Source: Haloimpatiens sp042688525
GTDB lineage: Bacteria; Bacillota; Clostridia; Clostridiales; Clostridiaceae
Direction of reading: 5' to 3'
Assembly: GCF_042688525.2 (NCBI RefSeq)
Contig: NZ_JBHWAB010000001.1
Location: forward strand, 3,782,001-3,846,000
Length of the DNA stretch: 64,000 bases
Shown: positions 9,333 through 18,758 of the stretch, piece by piece
Numbering within the stretch: the first letter of the stretch is position 1
Layout: each line of letters opens with the position of its first letter
The notes under the pieces: model-generated
Told to the model about the DNA's origin: nothing
The model's input: only the letters and a program-made list of their open reading frames with translations
Database searches by the model: none
Position numbers and translations under genes: made by a program

Positions 9333-9875
9333 CTACATCCCCTCCTTTTGAAGAATTACTTTAAGTTTTTTCCGTTGTCTTAATAATCTATTGCTTATAG
9401 CACTTTCACTCAAACCTAAAGCATTACCTATGTCCTTTACCGACTCCATTAAAAAAAATCGTTTTATACATATTTTCTTATTGGTTTCATCCATTTTACC
9501 TATTTCACTCATTATAAGATTTTTCATTTCTTTATTTTCCAAAACTGACTCCACTAAAGAACTTTCTGTATAAATATTGTCATCTAATAACATATTATCA
9601 TTGTACTTTTTTTCTTTTCTCAATAAATCTATAGCTGTATACTTTGCTATAACTATAATCCAGCTTTTAAATTTCTCTTCACTTTTGTTAAACTTTACTG
9701 CAGAATTCCATACTTTCAGCAATACATCATTAACACATTCTTCACTTAATTCCCTATTATTAAGCACAGAATATGCAACTTTAAAAGCAAGATTAGAATA
9801 TCTATCTACTAAAATATCTAGTGCTTTTTTATCCTTTTTCTTCAATTTTTCTATTAATTCTTTGTCACTAATCAT
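9333..9875 (-). CDS. ECF-type RNA polymerase sigma factor
   Basis: Sigma-70 family factor of the extracytoplasmic-function class, 180 residues. Region 2 spans about residues 20-95 (LVDRYSNLAFKVAYSVL, ECVNDVLLKVWNSA, FKSWIIVIAKYTAIDLLRK). Region 4 spans about 120-175 (MDETNKKICIKRFFLMES, then GLSESAISNRLLRQRKKL as the helix-turn-helix). The start at 9875 has AGGAGTGTG. A perfect 14-base palindrome GTTATTGCAATAAC (9894-9907) sits just before this ribosome site and may be an operator. It forms a two-gene unit with the DUF4179 protein. Confidence 0.93.
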   Translation of the reverse strand: MISDKELIEKLKKKDKKALDILVDRYSNLAFKVAYSVLNNRELSEECVNDVLLKVWNSAVKFNKSEEKFKSWIIVIAKYTAIDLLRKEKKYNDNMLLDDNIYTESSLVESVLENKEMKNLIMSEIGKMDETNKKICIKRFFLMESVKDIGNALGLSESAISNRLLRQRKKLKVILQKEGM

Positions 9876-9975
9876 CTATACACACTCCTACCTGTTATTG
9901 CAATAACTTCCGTCCCTTTCATTAATTAAATCGTATAAAAATTTATTATCTCTCGTTTATTTAATCATTTCATTA

Positions 9976-10006
9976 AAAAAACTGCAGCAAACTGCTGCAG
10001 TTTTTT
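9976..10006 (-). terminator. Intrinsic terminator of the M3 peptidase gene
   Basis: Perfect arms 9976-9989 and 9993-10006 around a 3-base loop (core CTGCAGCA/TGCTGCAG), with A- and T-runs on the outsides, 22 bases past the stop of the minus-strand peptidase gene. Symmetric, so it could act in both directions. Confidence 0.9.
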
Positions 10007-10028
10007 AAATATATTTTATTATACTTAC

Positions 10029-11723
10029 CTACATATTAGTATCATCAACATTGTCTAACCATTTTTGAATTGGTCCCATAACTGATTCTATACATCCATC
10101 TTCAAATGGATTTTTTAAATTAGCAAGTTCAACTAACCCTAAGAAAGATTTACTTCCTCCTGCTCTACATAATCTTAAATAGTCTGTCCAAGCTTCTTCC
10201 CTATTCTCATTAGCTTTTACCCAAAACTGTAAAGCACATACTTGAGCTAAAGTATAATCTATATAATAGAAAGGTACTTGGAATATGTGTCCTTGTCTAA
10301 ACCAGAATCCTCCTCTATTTAATAAATCATTATCTTCATAATCTTTATTTGGTAAATACTTCTTCTCAATTTCTCTCCAAGCTTTCTTTCTCTCTTCTGG
10401 AGTAGCTTCAGGATTTTCATATACAAAATGTTGGAATTCATCTACTGTAACTCCATAAGGAATAAATGTTAATGCACTAGATAAATGTGTAAACTTATAC
10501 TTTAATTCATCTTCTTTAAAGAATAATTTCATCCAAGGCCAAGTAAAAAATTCCATACTCATTGAATGTATTTCTGCAGCTTCATATGTTGGAAATGAAT
10601 ATTCAGGAACCTTAATTTCTTTACTTGAATAAGCTTGAAATGCATGTCCTGCTTCATGAGTAAGCACATCTACATCTCCTGAAGTTCCGTTAAAGTTTGA
10701 AAAGATAAATGGTGATTTATATTTACTTATATAAGTACAATAACCTCCTCCAGCTTTGCCTTTTTTGCTTACTAAATCCATAAGTTCATGTTCAACCATA
10801 AAAGTAAAGAACTCATTTGTTTCTTGAGATAATTCTTTATACATCTGTTTTCCATTGTTCAAAATCCATTCTGGATCTCCTTTAGGTACAGCATTACCTG
10901 TTAAGAATTTTAAAGGTTCATCGTAGTATTTAAGTTCTTTTAGACCTAATCTTTTTGCTTGTCTCTTTTTTAGTTCTTCAGCAACTGGTACTATATAATC
11001 TAGCACTTGCTTTCTATAGTTTGCTACCATTTCGGAATTATAATCTGATCTCATCATTCTTATATATGCAAGCTCTACAAAATTTTTATATCCTAACTTA
11101 TGAGCAATTTTATCCCTTACCTTTACTAATTTATCATATATTTCATCGAATTTTTTTTCATTTTCTACAAAGAAATTTGTATGTGCTTCATAAGCTCTTT
11201 TTCTAACATCTCTATCTTTTGATTCCATAAATGGCTGCAACTGCGCTAAATTTCTTTCTTCTCCTTCAAACATAATTTTAGCAGAAGCTTTTAACTTATC
11301 ATATTCTGTAACAAGTTTATTTTCTTTCTGTAAGTCTTCAATTATTTCTGGTTTAAAAGATTTTAATTGAAATTCTGCTAATGTAAATAATTGTTTACCC
11401 CATTTTTCTTCTAATTGTTTTTTAAACTTAGAATTAACTAAAGCACCATACCATTTAGATATAATTCCTTCGTAAACTGGCATATTCTCATCCATAAATT
11501 CTTTTTCTTTTTCATAATATTCATCTGTTGTATTAATAGAATTTCTTATACCTACTAATTCCATCATAGATTCTACTTCACTTCTAATTTCATTTATTTG
11601 TTCCATTACTGAATCTTGAATCTGAAGTGAATCTACATCATTAAATTTTTGTATTAAAGCATTAACCTTGTTTTCTACTTCTTTCATATCAGGTCTTTCG
11701 TATTTATAATCTTTAAATTTCAT
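10029..11723 (-). CDS. M3-family oligoendopeptidase (PepF-like)
   Basis: Cytosolic zinc oligopeptidase of 564 residues that cuts medium-length peptides. The zinc motif is H356-E-A-G-H360 (VLTHEAGHAF), with the downstream third-ligand region EAAEIHSMSMEFFTW. The C-terminal GGFWFRQGHIFQVPFYYIDYTLAQ block is typical of the M3B group. Length and motif order are normal for clostridial M3 enzymes. The ATG at 11723 has an AAAGGGGGAT site. It appears to be transcribed alone, with its own terminator and a CodY-like box 120 bases upstream, consistent with nutrient control. Confidence 0.95.
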   Translation of the reverse strand: MKFKDYKYERPDMKEVENKVNALIQKFNDVDSLQIQDSVMEQINEIRSEVESMMELVGIRNSINTTDEYYEKEKEFMDENMPVYEGIISKWYGALVNSKFKKQLEEKWGKQLFTLAEFQLKSFKPEIIEDLQKENKLVTEYDKLKASAKIMFEGEERNLAQLQPFMESKDRDVRKRAYEAHTNFFVENEKKFDEIYDKLVKVRDKIAHKLGYKNFVELAYIRMMRSDYNSEMVANYRKQVLDYIVPVAEELKKRQAKRLGLKELKYYDEPLKFLTGNAVPKGDPEWILNNGKQMYKELSQETNEFFTFMVEHELMDLVSKKGKAGGGYCTYISKYKSPFIFSNFNGTSGDVDVLTHEAGHAFQAYSSKEIKVPEYSFPTYEAAEIHSMSMEFFTWPWMKLFFKEDELKYKFTHLSSALTFIPYGVTVDEFQHFVYENPEATPEERKKAWREIEKKYLPNKDYEDNDLLNRGGFWFRQGHIFQVPFYYIDYTLAQVCALQFWVKANENREEAWTDYLRLCRAGGSKSFLGLVELANLKNPFEDGCIESVMGPIQKWLDNVDDTNM

Positions 11724-11844
11724 TATAAAATATCCCCCTTTTACTAATTAATTTTGTATTTACTAGTTTATTATATAAACCTTTATATTTATATATTTTA
11801 TCATATTTTGCCATAATATTATATTATCTTATATCATTTTTTTT

Positions 11845-11859
11845 ATTTTTCAGAAAATC
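11845..11859. promoter_or_regulatory. CodY-like box upstream of the M3 peptidase
   Basis: ATTTTTCAGAAAATC agrees with 13 of 15 positions of the CodY consensus. It is about 120 bases before the peptidase start. The rest of the 430-base gap (11724-12154) contains the palindrome GTTAATTAAC and a possible GGGAAAT/ATTTCCC stem at about 12063-12101; I see no gene or known riboswitch there. Confidence 0.4.
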
Positions 11860-12154
11860 TTAAGGTTAATTAACTTAACATTCCATTATAAATCGCAACT
11901 ATTTATTTTGTAGACTTTATTGCAAATATACCTTGCGATATTTTACTACATTTACTAAAATATAATTAAGTTAATTTTCGCACAATAAAAAGACAATGCT
12001 ATAAATCTTGCTTTATTAACACATAACTCAACTTTCGCAGTAAAAAAATACTGTCTATCAAAGGGAAATGAAATGTTTCAGCTCAAGATATTATTTCCCG
12101 TAGCGTCCATTTCTCTACCTATAAAAGTTTAATTATTTAGAAAGGAGAATACAT

Positions 12155-12571
12155 ATGTTAACTGAAATAATAAAAAAATATAGAGACAAAAGTAGATATG
12201 ACTTAAGTTGTTCTGAAACAATGATATATGCCGCTAATGAAGCTTATAATTTAAACTTAGATAAAAAAACATTGAAAGCATTAGCTCCTTTTAGTGGTGG
12301 AATGTTTAAAGAAGATACTTGTGGAGCATTAACTGGTTCTTTGGCAGTTTTAGGTATTTTATTTACTAATGAAGTAGCTCATAAAAGTGATCATTTAAAA
12401 GAATTAGTACAAGAATTCCATAATAAATTTGAAGAAAAACTTAAATCTAGAAATTGTGCAGAACTAAAGCCTATGTATAGAAGCGAAACAAAAGGATGCA
12501 ATGATATTATATATACTTCTGGTGAAATTCTAGATAAAATTGTTACTCGTGAACTAAGCAAAAAATACTAA
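12155..12571 (+). CDS. C_GCAxxG_C_C family putative redox protein
   Basis: Small soluble protein of 138 residues with the spaced cysteines that define this family: SCSETM near residue 20, the CGALTG core near 60, then RNCAEL and KGCNDI towards the end. Members are thought to be redox-active or metal-binding, but the reaction is not known. The start at 12155 has AAAGGAGAATACAT. It has no plus-strand partner and ends in a short hairpin. Confidence 0.85.
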   Translation: MLTEIIKKYRDKSRYDLSCSETMIYAANEAYNLNLDKKTLKALAPFSGGMFKEDTCGALTGSLAVLGILFTNEVAHKSDHLKELVQEFHNKFEEKLKSRNCAELKPMYRSETKGCNDIIYTSGEILDKIVTRELSKKY

Positions 12572-12588
12572 GGGGACATCCCCTTAGT
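12567..12588. terminator. Short hairpin over the stop codon of the C_GCAxxG_C_C gene
   Basis: Perfect 9-base arms (12567-12575 and 12580-12588, ACTAAGGGG) enclose ACAT and include the stop codon. There is no good U-tract, so it may be a weak terminator or an mRNA end-protecting hairpin shared with the convergent gene. Confidence 0.5.
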
Positions 12589-12600
12589 AAATATCATATA

Positions 12601-13026
12601 TTAAATTTCATTATGGTATTTTATATTCATCATTTCTATTAAAATATCATGAAGCTTTTCAAATAACAATCCAGCAATAAACCAAAATGGTGCATAATCC
12701 AATCTAATTATTCCATTAATAGTATATGGAGTATCTTCATATATCCATGGACATGACCCCAATATACTGCATAATAATGTACCAGTAACAAATTCTGTTG
12801 TTAATATTAATAAGGCATACACACCTCCTCTAAAAATTGCTGGCCATTCTCTTATCTTATCATGTATAGGTTCAGCAAAGATCAACAAACCATATATAGG
12901 GAACATCCATATGTACGTCCAACCATGCAGTGTTATATCCCCTTTTAATAATGAACCTAAACCCGTCCAGAAGATTTCTACACACCATCCTGCTAATCCA
13001 TAAATAATAAATCTTATAAATCTCAT
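12601..13026 (-). CDS. PF06541-type small membrane protein (putative ABC-transporter type IV)
   Basis: Hydrophobic protein of 141 residues with about four membrane segments; it begins RFIIYGLAGWCVEIFWTGL and has the GWTYIWMFPIYGL and YAPFWFIAGLLFEKLHD stretches typical of this widespread clostridial family. Despite the database name, no transport role is established. I see no Shine-Dalgarno sequence before the ATG at 13026. It follows brnQ by 48 bases without an evident terminator, so it may be the second gene of that transcript. Confidence 0.75.
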   Translation of the reverse strand: MRFIRFIIYGLAGWCVEIFWTGLGSLLKGDITLHGWTYIWMFPIYGLLIFAEPIHDKIREWPAIFRGGVYALLILTTEFVTGTLLCSILGSCPWIYEDTPYTINGIIRLDYAPFWFIAGLLFEKLHDILIEMMNIKYHNEI

Positions 13027-13074
13027 ATATATATTTTCAACATTAATTTAAAAAAATATGTAAAGGAGATATTT

Positions 13075-14373
13075 TTATTTAAATTTATTATTTAAACATG
13101 ACTTATTCTTTAAAATAACTGTAGTAATTATCCCCCCTATGATTGATGGAATTAGCCAACCAAAACCATAATTTACAAAAGGTATTTTATTTATTATATT
13201 TGTTAAAAAACTAATTTTTATATTCATCACTGTAATACCATCATATAAACTTACCAATAATGCTCCTAATACAGCTCCAACATATGCATTCTTAGGTATA
13301 TAATTATTAAATGCATTCATTAAGATTAATACAATTGCTATTGGATAAACTGTAACCAACATTGGAACTGCAACACTAACTATTTTTTCAACTCCTGTAA
13401 TTGCAAATATCCCACTAAATATTACAGTTATAATTACTATTAATTGATAGCTGATTTTATCATTAGTTAATTTGTTGAAAAAACATCCTACTGTTGCTGT
13501 AAGCCCTATTGACGTAGTAAGACATGCAAGAGAAACTACTATACCTAAAGCAATTTTACCTGCGTTCCCAAATAAATTATGTGTAATTCCTATTAATAAA
13601 TCTGTCTTTTGTATATCTTGTGCAAATATAGTATTAGCTGATGCTCCAAGATACATTAACCCTCCATAAACAACAGCTAATCCTATTGCTGCTATTACAC
13701 TTGATCTTATAGTTAATTTTATCTGTTCTTTTTCTTCAGTGTACCCCTTAATCATAATAGAATTCAATATTACTCCACCAAAAACTAAAGAAGCTAATGC
13801 ATCCATTGTTTGATATCCTTCAGTAAACCCTTTAGAAAATGGATTTGTATTCATATGAACACTTGGATTTCCTATTGGTGAGATAATTCCTTTTATTATT
13901 ATTATAAATATAATTATTAGTAATATTGGTGTTAGTATCTTTGCAACTTTATCAACGATTTCTGAAGGTTTAATTACAAAATAAAGTGTTAAACTAAAAA
14001 ATATTATTGAAATAATTATAGGATTTACATTTGGGAATATAGGTTTTATTCCCATTTCAAAAGTTGTAGCTCCTGTTCTAGGTATTGCAAGAAGTGGTCC
14101 TATAGCTAAAATTACTATAGTAGAAAATATTTTACTAAAAGTAGGATTCACCTTATTGCCTACATCATCAATTGTTCCACCTGCTTTAGATACAGCAATC
14201 ATTCCAATTAAAGGCATTCCAACTGCAGTTAAGAAAAAGCCTAAACCGCATACTATCCAATTTTCACCTGATAACATTCCTAAGGCTGGTGGAAAAATTA
14301 AATTTCCAGCTCCAAAAAACATAGCAAATAATGCCATTCCAACTATTATTGTATCTTTTTTTCTTTTGTTCAC
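13075..14373 (-). CDS. brnQ: Branched-chain amino acid sodium symporter
   Basis: LIVCS-family membrane carrier for leucine, isoleucine and valine, 432 residues with about twelve hydrophobic segments. The N-terminus is typical (MALFAMFFGAGNLIFPPALG), followed by GPLLAIPRTGATTFEMG. The start is a GTG at 14373, chosen because GGGAGGTC lies 6 bases before it. Expression is governed by the T-box leader immediately upstream, whose probable leucine specifier agrees with the substrate. Confidence 0.96.
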   Translation of the reverse strand: MNKRKKDTIIVGMALFAMFFGAGNLIFPPALGMLSGENWIVCGLGFFLTAVGMPLIGMIAVSKAGGTIDDVGNKVNPTFSKIFSTIVILAIGPLLAIPRTGATTFEMGIKPIFPNVNPIIISIIFFSLTLYFVIKPSEIVDKVAKILTPILLIIIFIIIIKGIISPIGNPSVHMNTNPFSKGFTEGYQTMDALASLVFGGVILNSIMIKGYTEEKEQIKLTIRSSVIAAIGLAVVYGGLMYLGASANTIFAQDIQKTDLLIGITHNLFGNAGKIALGIVVSLACLTTSIGLTATVGCFFNKLTNDKISYQLIVIITVIFSGIFAITGVEKIVSVAVPMLVTVYPIAIVLILMNAFNNYIPKNAYVGAVLGALLVSLYDGITVMNIKISFLTNIINKIPFVNYGFGWLIPSIIGGIITTVILKNKSCLNNKFK

Positions 14374-14400
14374 TTTTTTGACCTCCCTTAATTATTTATA

Positions 14401-14692
14401 AAAAAAATCTTTCACCCTATGAATTCTTATTCATAGGGACGAAAGATTATTATCGCGGTACCACCCTAATTTACAGTTATACTAACTGCCTCATTGTTCA
14501 GGTCAGAAATACACAATTGTTTTAATTACATTCGAACCCTAAGCCTTATATCGTAGGCAAACGTCCTCATCTACTGGTAATCGTTCAAATTGGAAGTTCT
14601 GGAGCTACTATATATATCAACCTTTAACACTAACTCTCACCATTTGTTAGCTCTCTGTAGTTAATATTATGATATTTTCCTCTCCTTCATCA
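14401..14692 (-). promoter_or_regulatory. T-box riboswitch (probable leucine specifier) with terminator
   Basis: The conserved T-box AGGGTGGTACCGCG is at 14467-14454. Stem I carries AGAGAGCUAAC and the GUGAGAGUUAG partner. The probable specifier is CUU (14596-14594) within GAACUUCC, following the usual GAA, which reads leucine. A strong terminator (14447-14401: arms around AUCUUUC and UCCCUAUGAAU, then U7) competes with the antiterminator formed by the T-box sequence. Uncharged tRNA should turn on brnQ. UUC (Phe) is the alternative reading of the specifier but fits the gene less well. Confidence 0.95.
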
Positions 14693-14728
14693 CTTTAAAA
14701 TATTACATTATAAAAATTAATTATTTGT

Positions 14729-14757
14729 ATTATATTAATATTCTTGTATATTGTCAA
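14729..14757 (-). promoter_or_regulatory. Consensus promoter of the T-box/brnQ transcript
   Basis: TTGACA (14757-14752), a 17-base spacer and TATAAT (14734-14729) match the sigma-A consensus exactly. The predicted start near 14722 gives a leader of about 350 bases before the brnQ GTG. Confidence 0.9.
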
Positions 14758-14783
14758 GAATATATTTTCCCTTAAAACTTAAT

Positions 14784-15989
14784 CTACATGTGTTTTTGTA
14801 TAGTTTCAAAAATCTCTACACTTCTATCTAGTATTCCTGTTAAGTAAGCTAATATCACACCATAATTAGTTATGCTTACTCCTTTTTCTCTACACATTTG
14901 TATCCTAGTTTGCATAGTTTTTCTGTTTAACATACATGAAGCACAGTGAATTATTAAATCATATTTCTCTATATCTTTTGGAAAATCATGTCCCATTTTA
15001 AACTCAAAATCTAATTTTTTTCCTATAAGCTTACTTAACATCCTAGGAATTTTAACTCTACCTATATCTTCATGAGAAACATTATGAGTACAACTCTCTG
15101 ATATTAGTATCTTTGAATTTTCATCTAACTCTTTAATTTTAGAAATACCTTCTAAAAAGACATTCAAATCACCTTTATGTCTTGCAAATAATATAGAGAA
15201 ACTTGTAAGTTTGATATGTGATGGTACTATTTTACTTACTTTTTTAAAAGCTTGAGAATCTGTAACCACTAAGTCTACATCTTTTATGTCATTTAATGCT
15301 TCTTTTAATTCTGTATCTCTTACAACATAGCTTTTTATACCATTATCTAAACAATCCCTAATTAACTGAACCTGTGGAAGAATTATTCTTCCTTTAGGTG
15401 CTTCAGAATCAATTGGCACAACCATTATTACTTTACTATTATATGGAAGTATGTCTCCTATTATTGGTGGATCATCATCTTCCTCTTTTATTCTTTCGAT
15501 TAATACATCCTTTAATTCTAATATGCTATTCATATTATTAGCTGATACATATACTGCATCTTCAAACCCATTTTTAATCTTTTGTAACTCTTCTTCATTT
15601 ACTGTGTCTATTTTATTAATAACAGTTATATAAGGAATATTAAATTTTTTAAAGCTTCTAACTGTTTGTTCATAAGCTTCTTTATCTATATCATTTATAT
15701 CCATAACATATATTGCAAAATCAGTTCTTTCAAGTATTTTAAGAGTTCTTTCAACTCTCATTTCTCCAAGTGTTCCTTTATCATCAAGCCCAGCAGTATC
15801 AATAAAAACAACTGGTCCTAAAGGAATTAATTCCATTGATTTAGACACAGGATCTGTTGTTGTACCTTTCACATCAGATACAAGAGAAATATCTTGTCCT
15901 ATAATAGAATTTATCAAAGATGATTTTCCTACATTTCTTTTTCCGTATAAAGCTATATGCTTTCTATTTGCATTAGGTGTATTATTCAT
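14784..15989 (-). CDS. hydF: [FeFe]-hydrogenase maturation GTPase/scaffold
   Basis: Scaffold that receives the 2Fe precursor made by HydE and HydG and delivers it to the hydrogenase. The 401 residues contain a GTPase domain with P-loop GKRNVGKSS (16-24), G2 TTTDPV, G3 DTAG and G4 NKID. A dimerisation domain follows, then the [4Fe-4S] ligands C300, H302, C349 and C352 (CTH and HCASC). Length is standard. It is the last gene of the TM1266-hydE-hydG-hydF unit, 25 bases after hydG, with a GGGAGG site. Confidence 0.97.
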   Translation of the reverse strand: MNNTPNANRKHIALYGKRNVGKSSLINSIIGQDISLVSDVKGTTTDPVSKSMELIPLGPVVFIDTAGLDDKGTLGEMRVERTLKILERTDFAIYVMDINDIDKEAYEQTVRSFKKFNIPYITVINKIDTVNEEELQKIKNGFEDAVYVSANNMNSILELKDVLIERIKEEDDDPPIIGDILPYNSKVIMVVPIDSEAPKGRIILPQVQLIRDCLDNGIKSYVVRDTELKEALNDIKDVDLVVTDSQAFKKVSKIVPSHIKLTSFSILFARHKGDLNVFLEGISKIKELDENSKILISESCTHNVSHEDIGRVKIPRMLSKLIGKKLDFEFKMGHDFPKDIEKYDLIIHCASCMLNRKTMQTRIQMCREKGVSITNYGVILAYLTGILDRSVEIFETIQKHM

Positions 15990-16014
15990 GATTAACCTCC
16001 CAGCACTTTAATAA

Positions 16015-17394
16015 CTAAAGGAAAACGTCCCTTTCTCCCTTTTTTAGTCTTTCTATATTATTAAGAACTAATTCTCTCACATCTTCTCTTTTGATTTTCT
16101 TAGCTTCCTCACGTATTAAATCTTCAGCTTTTTTATATAATTCTTCATCACCATAATCAAGAACAAATTCCATTAAAGTCATCATAGCATTAGGACCACA
16201 TACATTTTGAATTTGTCCTGATTTTGCAAGTCTCATAAATCTATCGCCAGTTCTTCCTTTTCTATAACATGCTGTACAATAACTTGGTATATATTTATCA
16301 TCAATTAGTTCATTTAATATTTCAATAGGACTTCTATGATCTGATAAATCAAATTGATCAACACTTCTACCATCTTCATGTTCCTTATAACCACCAACTC
16401 CAGTACATGAACCTGCACTAATTTGAGATACACCATATCTTAATGCTTCTTTTCTCATTTCTGCTGTTTCCCTTGTAGATAATATAATACCTGTAAATGG
16501 TACTGCTATTCTTATAATAGCCACTATCTTTTTAAATGTTTCATCATCTACTAAATGTGGAAACATGCTCAAATTCATACCTTCTGCTTTTTTAAGTCTT
16601 GGAACAGATATTGTATGAAATCCTACACCATGTTCTTTCTCTAAATGTTCATTGTGAATCATAAGTGATAATACTTCAAATTTAGGATCTGCAAGTCCAA
16701 ACAATACTCCTCCACCAACATCATCTATTCCACCTTCCATAGCTCTATCAAAAGCGTAAAGATGATATTCATAATCTCCTTTTAAACATCTTGGGTGCAT
16801 TTTTTCATAAGTTGGTTTATGGTATGTTTCTTGAAATAAAATATATGTTCCTATCTTAGCCGCTTTTAATTTTCTATAATTTTCTACAGTTGTTGCTGCA
16901 ATATTTACATTTATTCTTCTAATAACACCATTTTCATTTTGTGTTGAATATATAGCATCTATTGCATCTAAAACATAATCTATATCACAATTTACTGGAT
17001 CTTCTCCTGCTTCAAGCGCTAACCTTTTATGACCCATTTTTTCTAATATTTTTACTTCTTGTTGAATTTGTTTTCTATTTAATTTTGTTCTTTTAAACTC
17101 ATTACATTTTTTATATCCACAGTAAAGACAGTTGTTTACACAATAGTTACTTATATATAGTGGTGCAAAAATAACTACTCTTTTTCCATAAATAGATTCT
17201 TTAATCTCACCTGCTATTTTATACATTTCCCTTAATTGCTCTTCATCTTCAATTTGTAACAAAATTGCTATATCTTCATGAGATAATCCTTTTTTCTTTT
17301 TGGCTTTTTCAAGTACCTCTTGTATATCTTTCTTAGTAGCTCTTTTAGCTTCCTCTAGCAAGTTTTCAATATACTCATGATTTATAAACATCAC
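16015..17394 (-). CDS. hydG: [FeFe]-hydrogenase maturation tyrosine lyase
   Basis: Radical SAM enzyme that cleaves tyrosine to p-cresol, CO and cyanide for the hydrogenase H-cluster. The 459 residues hold the SAM cluster Cys at 85, 89 and 92 (CVNNCLYC) and the second C-terminal cluster at 373, 376 and 399 (CTAC, then C with 22 residues between), which separates HydG from the related thiamine enzyme ThiH. The GTG at 17394 overlaps the hydE TAG by one base. An in-frame ATG follows at 17391 and may be the true start, with GGAGGAGG suitably placed for it. Confidence 0.97.
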   Translation of the reverse strand: MMFINHEYIENLLEEAKRATKKDIQEVLEKAKKKKGLSHEDIAILLQIEDEEQLREMYKIAGEIKESIYGKRVVIFAPLYISNYCVNNCLYCGYKKCNEFKRTKLNRKQIQQEVKILEKMGHKRLALEAGEDPVNCDIDYVLDAIDAIYSTQNENGVIRRINVNIAATTVENYRKLKAAKIGTYILFQETYHKPTYEKMHPRCLKGDYEYHLYAFDRAMEGGIDDVGGGVLFGLADPKFEVLSLMIHNEHLEKEHGVGFHTISVPRLKKAEGMNLSMFPHLVDDETFKKIVAIIRIAVPFTGIILSTRETAEMRKEALRYGVSQISAGSCTGVGGYKEHEDGRSVDQFDLSDHRSPIEILNELIDDKYIPSYCTACYRKGRTGDRFMRLAKSGQIQNVCGPNAMMTLMEFVLDYGDEELYKKAEDLIREEAKKIKREDVRELVLNNIERLKKGERDVFL

Positions 17395-18440
17395 TATTTC
17401 CTCCTCCAGTTAATATTGTCTCCTCTTGATAAATCTACGGTAAAGCCTGCTTTATTTATTCTTCCTTCTATACATTTTCTGCATTCTGCTGCCTCATCTC
17501 CGGTACATATTTTACCATCATATAATGAATATTTTTTTCTCACTGATATTGGTGATAAATTAGGCATTACAACATTTGCCCCTGCCTTTAATCCCTTTTC
17601 TCTTCCAAGTGGATCTATAGTACCTAACGCCGTAGTTGCTGGTAATAATACGTCTGGTAAGAGTAATCTTATAATTGAAAGTAATGTAGTAGTTACTTCT
17701 ACTGTTCCATTTTTTTCTTTTCTCAATGGAGTATCCTTGTGTGAAATAAATGGTCCGATTCCAACCATATGAGGACTAAGTTTCTTTAAAAACAACAAAT
17801 CTTTTACATAATCTTCATTAGTTTGTCCTGGAAGTTGTACCATAAACCCAGAACCCACTTGATATCCAATGTCTTTTAAATTCCATAAACATTGAATTCT
17901 ATTTTCAAAACTTGCATTAGGATGAAGTTTTTTATACAATTCTCTTGATGCTGTTTCATGTCTTAATAAATATCTATCTGCCCCAGCATCATAATATTTC
18001 TTATATGCTTCATAAGACTTTTCTCCTATCGAAAGAGTTACTGCGGAATTTGGATGCTTTTCTTTAATAGCACTTACAATTTCAACAATCTTATCATCAG
18101 TATAATAATCATCTTCTCCCCCTTGGAGAACAAAAGTCTTATATCCAAGCCTATCTCCCATATCACAAACATATAAAATTTCTTCAAGAGATAATCTATA
18201 TCTATCTGCATTTTTATTTGAAGCCCTTATACCACAGTAAACACAATTTCTTTTACAATAGTTAGTAAATTCTATTAATCCTCTCATAAAAACTTTATTA
18301 CTATAAGTATTAATACTTGTTTCGTGAGCTTTTTGCATAAGATATTCTTTAGATTCCTCAGTAATATTATTAAGCAATTCTAATAATTCTTGACCATTTA
18401 AATAATTTTCTTTAAATAATTTATCAATTAACTTTTTCAT
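17394..18440 (-). CDS. hydE: [FeFe]-hydrogenase maturation radical SAM enzyme
   Basis: Radical SAM enzyme of 348 residues involved in assembling the diiron subcluster. The triad is C62, C66 and C69 (CKRNCVYC). The FVLQGGEDDYYTD stretch carries the GGE SAM-binding motif and HETAS is typical of HydE. It overlaps the preceding TM1266 gene by four bases (ATGA) and hydG by one base, so the three are tightly coupled. Confidence 0.96.
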   Translation of the reverse strand: MKKLIDKLFKENYLNGQELLELLNNITEESKEYLMQKAHETSINTYSNKVFMRGLIEFTNYCKRNCVYCGIRASNKNADRYRLSLEEILYVCDMGDRLGYKTFVLQGGEDDYYTDDKIVEIVSAIKEKHPNSAVTLSIGEKSYEAYKKYYDAGADRYLLRHETASRELYKKLHPNASFENRIQCLWNLKDIGYQVGSGFMVQLPGQTNEDYVKDLLFLKKLSPHMVGIGPFISHKDTPLRKEKNGTVEVTTTLLSIIRLLLPDVLLPATTALGTIDPLGREKGLKAGANVVMPNLSPISVRKKYSLYDGKICTGDEAAECRKCIEGRINKAGFTVDLSRGDNINWRRK

Positions 18441-18691
18441 ACACTTATTTCCTTCTTAGATATTGATGTTTTTACTAAAACATGAGGAATATTTCCAAGC
18501 TTACCTGTTAAACTATTTATGTCATTTAATTCTCCTATAACTGTAATGGAAATTACTGAAATTCCTTCTTCAAATGGTATTCCCATTCTTCCTCTTATTA
18601 TTCCCTTGAAACTAGCTACAACTTCATTAAACTCTTTTTGACATTTTTCAGGCTCTTCTAAAATAGCACTTATAACTGCTATTTTTTTCAT
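18437..18691 (-). CDS. TM1266-family iron-only hydrogenase system regulator
   Basis: Small protein of 84 residues with an ACT/NikR-C-like ferredoxin fold (KKIAVISAILEEPE, then VSFKGIIRGRMGIPFEEGISVISITV-type repeats). The family is always linked to HydEFG and is named a putative regulator, but no mechanism is established. It is the first gene of the hydrogenase maturation operon, has a good AAGGAGGAATTT site, and overlaps hydE. Confidence 0.88.
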   Translation of the reverse strand: MKKIAVISAILEEPEKCQKEFNEVVASFKGIIRGRMGIPFEEGISVISITVIGELNDINSLTGKLGNIPHVLVKTSISKKEISV

Positions 18692-18758
18692 TTTAAATTC
18701 CTCCTTAAAAATAACATTTTTATAACCAACTATGTTAAATTTTTTACAATGCTACCAA

